Notes under the pieces: generated by a model
Databases searched by the model: none
Told to the model about the DNA's origin: nothing
Seen by the model: the letters and a program-made list of their open reading frames with translations, nothing else
Assembly (NCBI GenBank): GCA_963733885.1
Contig: CAVTES010000004.1
Location: 124,001-188,000 of the forward strand
Origin: JACVRW01 sp963733885
GTDB lineage: Bacteria > Actinomycetota > Thermoleophilia > Solirubrobacterales > Thermoleophilaceae
Length of the DNA stretch: 64,000 nucleotides
Direction: 5' to 3'
Position numbers and translations under genes: made by a program
Part shown: positions 61,575 through 64,000 of the stretch, piece by piece
Position numbering within the stretch: the first letter of the stretch is position 1
Layout of the letters: every line of letters begins with the position of its first letter

Positions 61575-63332
61575 TCAGAAGAGCTGGTCGGTGAGGGCCT
61601 GCGCGATTGGGCCGAGCAGGAGGGCGGGGAAGAACGTGAGCGCGGCCACGATCACGATCACGAAGATCAGAAGGAAGACGAAGGTGGGAGTGTCCGTGCG
61701 GAAGGTGCCGGGCCCGGCGGGCGACACGCGCTTGGTGGCGAGCGAGCCTGCCACCGCGAGCGCCGCGAGGAGCGGGACGAAGCGCGCCGCCAGCATGGCG
61801 AGGCCGCCCATGATGTCGGCGAAGGTGATGCCGAAGGCGCCCACGTTGCCGGGTGCGTTCGGCTGCACGAACCCGGTGTAGCCGGCGAAGGCCGAGCCGT
61901 TGTTGTTGCCCTGCGAGGTGTAGGCGTACAGGGTCTCCGAGAAGCCCTGGGGACCCGAGTTGAAGATCGAGGGGGCGCCCCACTTGCTGCCGATCGCGAG
62001 CGCCGTCAGCACGAGCACGCCGAGCGCCGTGTAGAGCGTTCCGACGAGCACATACTTGACCTCGCGCGCCTCGATCTTTTTGCCCAGGTACTCGGGCGTC
62101 CGGCCCACCATCAGCCCGGCGATGAAGACCGCCAGCAGGACGAACAGCAGCATGCCGTAGAGACCCGATCCGACGCCGCCGAAGATGACCTCGCCGGTCA
62201 TCATGTTGACCAGCGGGACGGTGCCTCCGGCCCCCGTGAACGAGTCGTGGGCGGCGTTGACGGAGCCGTTCGAGGCGGCCGTTGTGATCGCCGCCCAGGA
62301 GGCGCTGTTCACGATGCCGTTGCGCTGCTCCTTGCCCTCGAGGTTGCCGCCGGTGGTGCCGTCGCCGGACGCGGTCGCCACCTCGGCGCCCTTCTGCGCG
62401 GGCGAGCCGTTCTGCTCGGCTCCGTAGGCAACGGCGATCGTGGCCACGAGCATCAAAGTCATCGCCGCGTACAGCGCCCAGCCCTGGCGCCGGCTTCCAA
62501 CCATGCGGCCGAACGTCGCGGTGAGCGCGGCCGGGATCAGCAGGATGAACAGCACCTCGACGAAGTTCGAGAAGGTGGTCGCGTTCTCGAACGGGAAGGC
62601 GCTGTTGACGTTGAAGAAGCCGCCGCCGTTGGTCCCGAGCTGCTTGATCGCGATCTGGGACGCGACCGGGCCGAGCGCGAGCGTCTGCTCGAGGCCCTGG
62701 GGCGTCGTGAATGTGGTCCCCCCGCTGAGCGTCTGCACCACGCCCTGGGAGACGAGGATCAGCGCCCCGACGAACGAGATGGGGAGCAGGATGTAGAGGA
62801 GCGTGCGAACCAGGTCCTGCCAGAAGTTGCCGAGCGCGGCGACCCCGCGGCTCGCGAAGCCACGGATCACCGCCGCCAGCACGGCCATGCCCACGGCGGC
62901 AGAGACGAAGTTCTGTACCGCGAGCCCCGCCATCTGCGAGAAGTACGACAACGTGGTCTCGCCGCCGTAGTACTGCCAGTTGGTGTTCGAGATGAACGAC
63001 GAGGTGGTGTTGAAGGTCACGTCCCAGGTCGCCGAGTCGAACCCCTCCGGGTTGAACGGGTGGATGCCCTGGGTGCGCAGGATCGCGTAGAGCGCGACCC
63101 AGAACAGGAGGCTGAAGACCAGGGTCGTGCGCGCGTAGGACTTCCAGTCCTGTGAAGCCGCCGGGTTGATCCGGAGGGTGCGATAGATCAGCCGCTCGAC
63201 CGGACCGAAGACGGGCGTGAGGAAGACGCGCTCGTTCCGGTATACCCGGGCCATGTAGGCGCCGAGCAGCGGCGTGAGCGCGGTCAGGACCGCGATGTAG
63301 ATCGCGATCTGAAGCCAGCCCTGCGCGGTCAC
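61575..63332 (-). CDS. kdpA: Potassium-transporting ATPase subunit A
   Basis: 585 residues from GTG 63332 (VTAQGWLQIAIYIAVLTALT). This is the K+-selective channel-like subunit with four MPM repeats; filter-type loops are visible as TFNTTSSFISNTNWQYYGGE, KQLGTNGGGFFNVNSAFPFE, MTGEVIFGGVGSGLYGML and TSQGNNNGSAFAGYTG. It starts 7 bp after the kdpF stop and ends 3 bp before kdpC. The length is typical. Confidence 0.97.
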   Translation of the reverse strand: MTAQGWLQIAIYIAVLTALTPLLGAYMARVYRNERVFLTPVFGPVERLIYRTLRINPAASQDWKSYARTTLVFSLLFWVALYAILRTQGIHPFNPEGFDSATWDVTFNTTSSFISNTNWQYYGGETTLSYFSQMAGLAVQNFVSAAVGMAVLAAVIRGFASRGVAALGNFWQDLVRTLLYILLPISFVGALILVSQGVVQTLSGGTTFTTPQGLEQTLALGPVASQIAIKQLGTNGGGFFNVNSAFPFENATTFSNFVEVLFILLIPAALTATFGRMVGSRRQGWALYAAMTLMLVATIAVAYGAEQNGSPAQKGAEVATASGDGTTGGNLEGKEQRNGIVNSASWAAITTAASNGSVNAAHDSFTGAGGTVPLVNMMTGEVIFGGVGSGLYGMLLFVLLAVFIAGLMVGRTPEYLGKKIEAREVKYVLVGTLYTALGVLVLTALAIGSKWGAPSIFNSGPQGFSETLYAYTSQGNNNGSAFAGYTGFVQPNAPGNVGAFGITFADIMGGLAMLAARFVPLLAALAVAGSLATKRVSPAGPGTFRTDTPTFVFLLIFVIVIVAALTFFPALLLGPIAQALTDQLF

Positions 63333-63339
63333 GGCGCGC

Positions 63340-63429
63340 TCACAGCTTCTCTCCGCGGAATAGCGCGTAGAGGAGGTAGACGGCGACCAGGATCGAGACG
63401 GCGAGCCCGAGCAGCTCTGCACCGCTCAT
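63340..63429 (-). CDS. kdpF: KdpF small membrane subunit
   Basis: A 29-residue peptide, MSGAELLGLAVSILVAVYLL followed by YALFRGEKL. The single transmembrane helix and the C-terminal YxLxRxEx(L/F) ending are characteristic of KdpF, which stabilises the KdpABC complex. It lies immediately upstream of kdpA, as is standard. It is too short for common gene finders. Confidence 0.9.
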   Translation of the reverse strand: MSGAELLGLAVSILVAVYLLYALFRGEKL

Positions 63430-63433
63430 GAGC

Positions 63434-63520
63434 TCATACCCTGTCGAGGCCCTCCAGCAGGGCGAACATCGCCGCGAAGGCCAGGAGTCCGATCACGAGG
63501 GCCAGGAGGTCGGCTTCCAT
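63434..63520 (-). CDS. 28-residue single-helix membrane peptide upstream of kdpF
   Basis: ATG 63520 starts MEADLLALVIGLLAFAAMFA, ending LLEGLDRV. It is one hydrophobic helix with an acidic N-terminus and an LLEGLDRV tail. It is separated by 4 bp from kdpF and by 2 bp from the upstream 83-residue gene. It is distinct from KdpF in its ending, so the locus encodes two tiny membrane peptides in a row. Function unknown; by position it may associate with the Kdp pump. Confidence 0.7.
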   Translation of the reverse strand: MEADLLALVIGLLAFAAMFALLEGLDRV

Positions 63521-63522
63521 GG

Positions 63523-63774
63523 TCAGGCCAGGTACAGGGCCGCGCGCGCCTGACGTAGGGCGTCGCGCACGCTGCCCTCTGGCTCCTCGGCCGCGTCGAG
63601 CAGGTTGCGGATGGATGCTGCAACGCCGGCGCGGAAGCGCGGGGAGGTGAGCTGGCGAGCGCGGTGCGCGAGCTCCGGGCTCATGGCCGGATCGGCGCCG
63701 GCGGCGAGGCTACGGTCGAGCGACCCCCTGCGCAGCCACACCCGTGCAGGCTGGATGAGGCTTGAAGTCGTCAT
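63523..63774 (-). CDS. Conserved small protein between kdpE and kdpF
   Basis: 83 residues, basic and helical: MTTSSLIQPARVWLRRGSLD, ELAHRARQLTSPRFRAGVAA and SIRNLLDAAEEP. No membrane segment or catalytic motif. Its codon use and position in the kdp transcription unit support it as real. I do not recognise a family with a known function. About 68 bp separate it from the kdpE stop; that gap includes TTGACA (minus strand, near 63812) and a TTGATATCA stretch that could belong to the kdp promoter. Confidence 0.65.
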   Translation of the reverse strand: MTTSSLIQPARVWLRRGSLDRSLAAGADPAMSPELAHRARQLTSPRFRAGVAASIRNLLDAAEEPEGSVRDALRQARAALYLA

Positions 63775-63842
63775 GGCAGGAAGTTTCCGCGTCCTGCCGG
63801 CAATGCAATGTCAAGAAGTGACCTGGTGATATCAAGATCGCA

Positions 63843-64000
63843 TCAACCCACGAAGCGGTACCCGACCCCGGGGTCGGTGCGGATATAGCGGGGCGCCCCG
63901 GGGTTCGGCTCGATCTTTCGGCGCAGGTTCGCGATGTGCACGCGCAGCGTGTGGGTGTCCTCCTCGTAGGCGTGGCCCCAGACCTCGCCCAGCAGCGCGC
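63843..64000 (-). CDS. kdpE: KdpE-like response regulator, C-terminal part (cut by window edge)
   Basis: The last 52 codons of an OmpR-family DNA-binding domain: ALLGEVWGHAYEEDTHTLRV, then HIANLRRKIEPNPGAPRYIR and TDPGVGYRFVG before TGA at 63845-63843. The winged-helix recognition segment and the RYIRTDPGVGYRF hairpin are as in KdpE. Its place directly upstream of the kdp genes supports KdpE, though other OmpR-type regulators share these features. The receiver domain lies outside the window. Confidence 0.85.
   Translation of the reverse strand, partial: ALLGEVWGHAYEEDTHTLRVHIANLRRKIEPNPGAPRYIRTDPGVGYRFVG

Noticed and set aside
59859..63155. 1098-residue open frame antisense to kdpA-kdpB
   Set aside because: It is rich in Arg, His, Glu and Ala without domains and lies exactly opposite strongly conserved Kdp genes; long antisense frames are a by-product of the high GC content.

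Overview
The window is a GC-rich chromosomal segment with dense, overlapping genes and many GTG starts. Gene content (LytR-CpsA-Psr protein, MerR-ahcY pair, LPXTG protein, ATP synthase order I-B-E-F-H-A-G-D-C, Kdp system, double-TIM-like GH26 secreted protein) points to a high-GC Gram-positive actinobacterium, most likely of the class Thermoleophilia (Solirubrobacterales or a relative). That placement is inference from gene content and style; no rRNA or tRNA gene was seen.

Layout. 1-3600: two overlapping sensor-kinase genes (one cut by the window edge, one lacking the phospho-acceptor histidine), an SRPBCC protein, a LysR regulator and a small conserved protein. 3626-6737: two adjacent S-adenosylhomocysteine hydrolase genes of different subfamilies behind a MerR-type regulator with a 20-bp palindrome in front of it. 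6786-13041: sugar-precursor and cell-envelope genes (PGI/PMI, sugar-1-phosphate nucleotidyltransferase, UDP-glucose dehydrogenase split by a large intein, LytR-CpsA-Psr ligase), followed by an M20 peptidase and 3-methyladenine glycosylase. 14792-16250: a TnpB-only IS200/IS605-type element whose 3' end folds into a run of hairpins that looks like an omega RNA. 16250-39361: a large surface-glycan cluster with two flippases, an RfbH-type iron-sulfur dehydratase, several GT-C-like membrane proteins (two of them paralogues of each other), GT2 and GT4 glycosyltransferases, a methyltransferase-glycosyltransferase fusion, an O-antigen-ligase-like protein and an LPXTG protein. A 168-bp imperfect palindrome lies inside this cluster. 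39490-48639: fatty acid/acyl-CoA genes under a TetR regulator, a remnant enoyl-CoA hydratase, a secreted nuclease/phosphatase-like protein, a VOC protein, an amino-acid permease, an ABC exporter and a methyltransferase. 48623-55931: the complete F-type ATP synthase operon. 56299-57315: a secreted GH26-like glycosidase. 57281-64000: a Kdp potassium-uptake locus in the order kdpE(partial)-orf83-orf28-kdpF-kdpA-kdpC-kdpB-kdpD(short)-usp, in which kdpC precedes kdpB.

How the parts fit. The precursor genes (UDP-glucuronate, NDP-sugar, hexose-phosphate interconversion) can feed the 23-kb glycan cluster, where GT2/GT4 enzymes build oligosaccharides, the flippases export them, the ligase-like protein polymerises or transfers them, and the LytR-CpsA-Psr protein attaches glycan to peptidoglycan. 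These links are inferred from families and proximity.

Caution. Three otherwise intact genes (the GT-C gene at 20318-21908, the GT4-GT2 fusion at 36322-38357, kdpC) carry one or two small frame breaks, so either the assembly has residual indels or these genes are recently damaged. All motif and repeat calls were made by eye; no database search or folding program was run.
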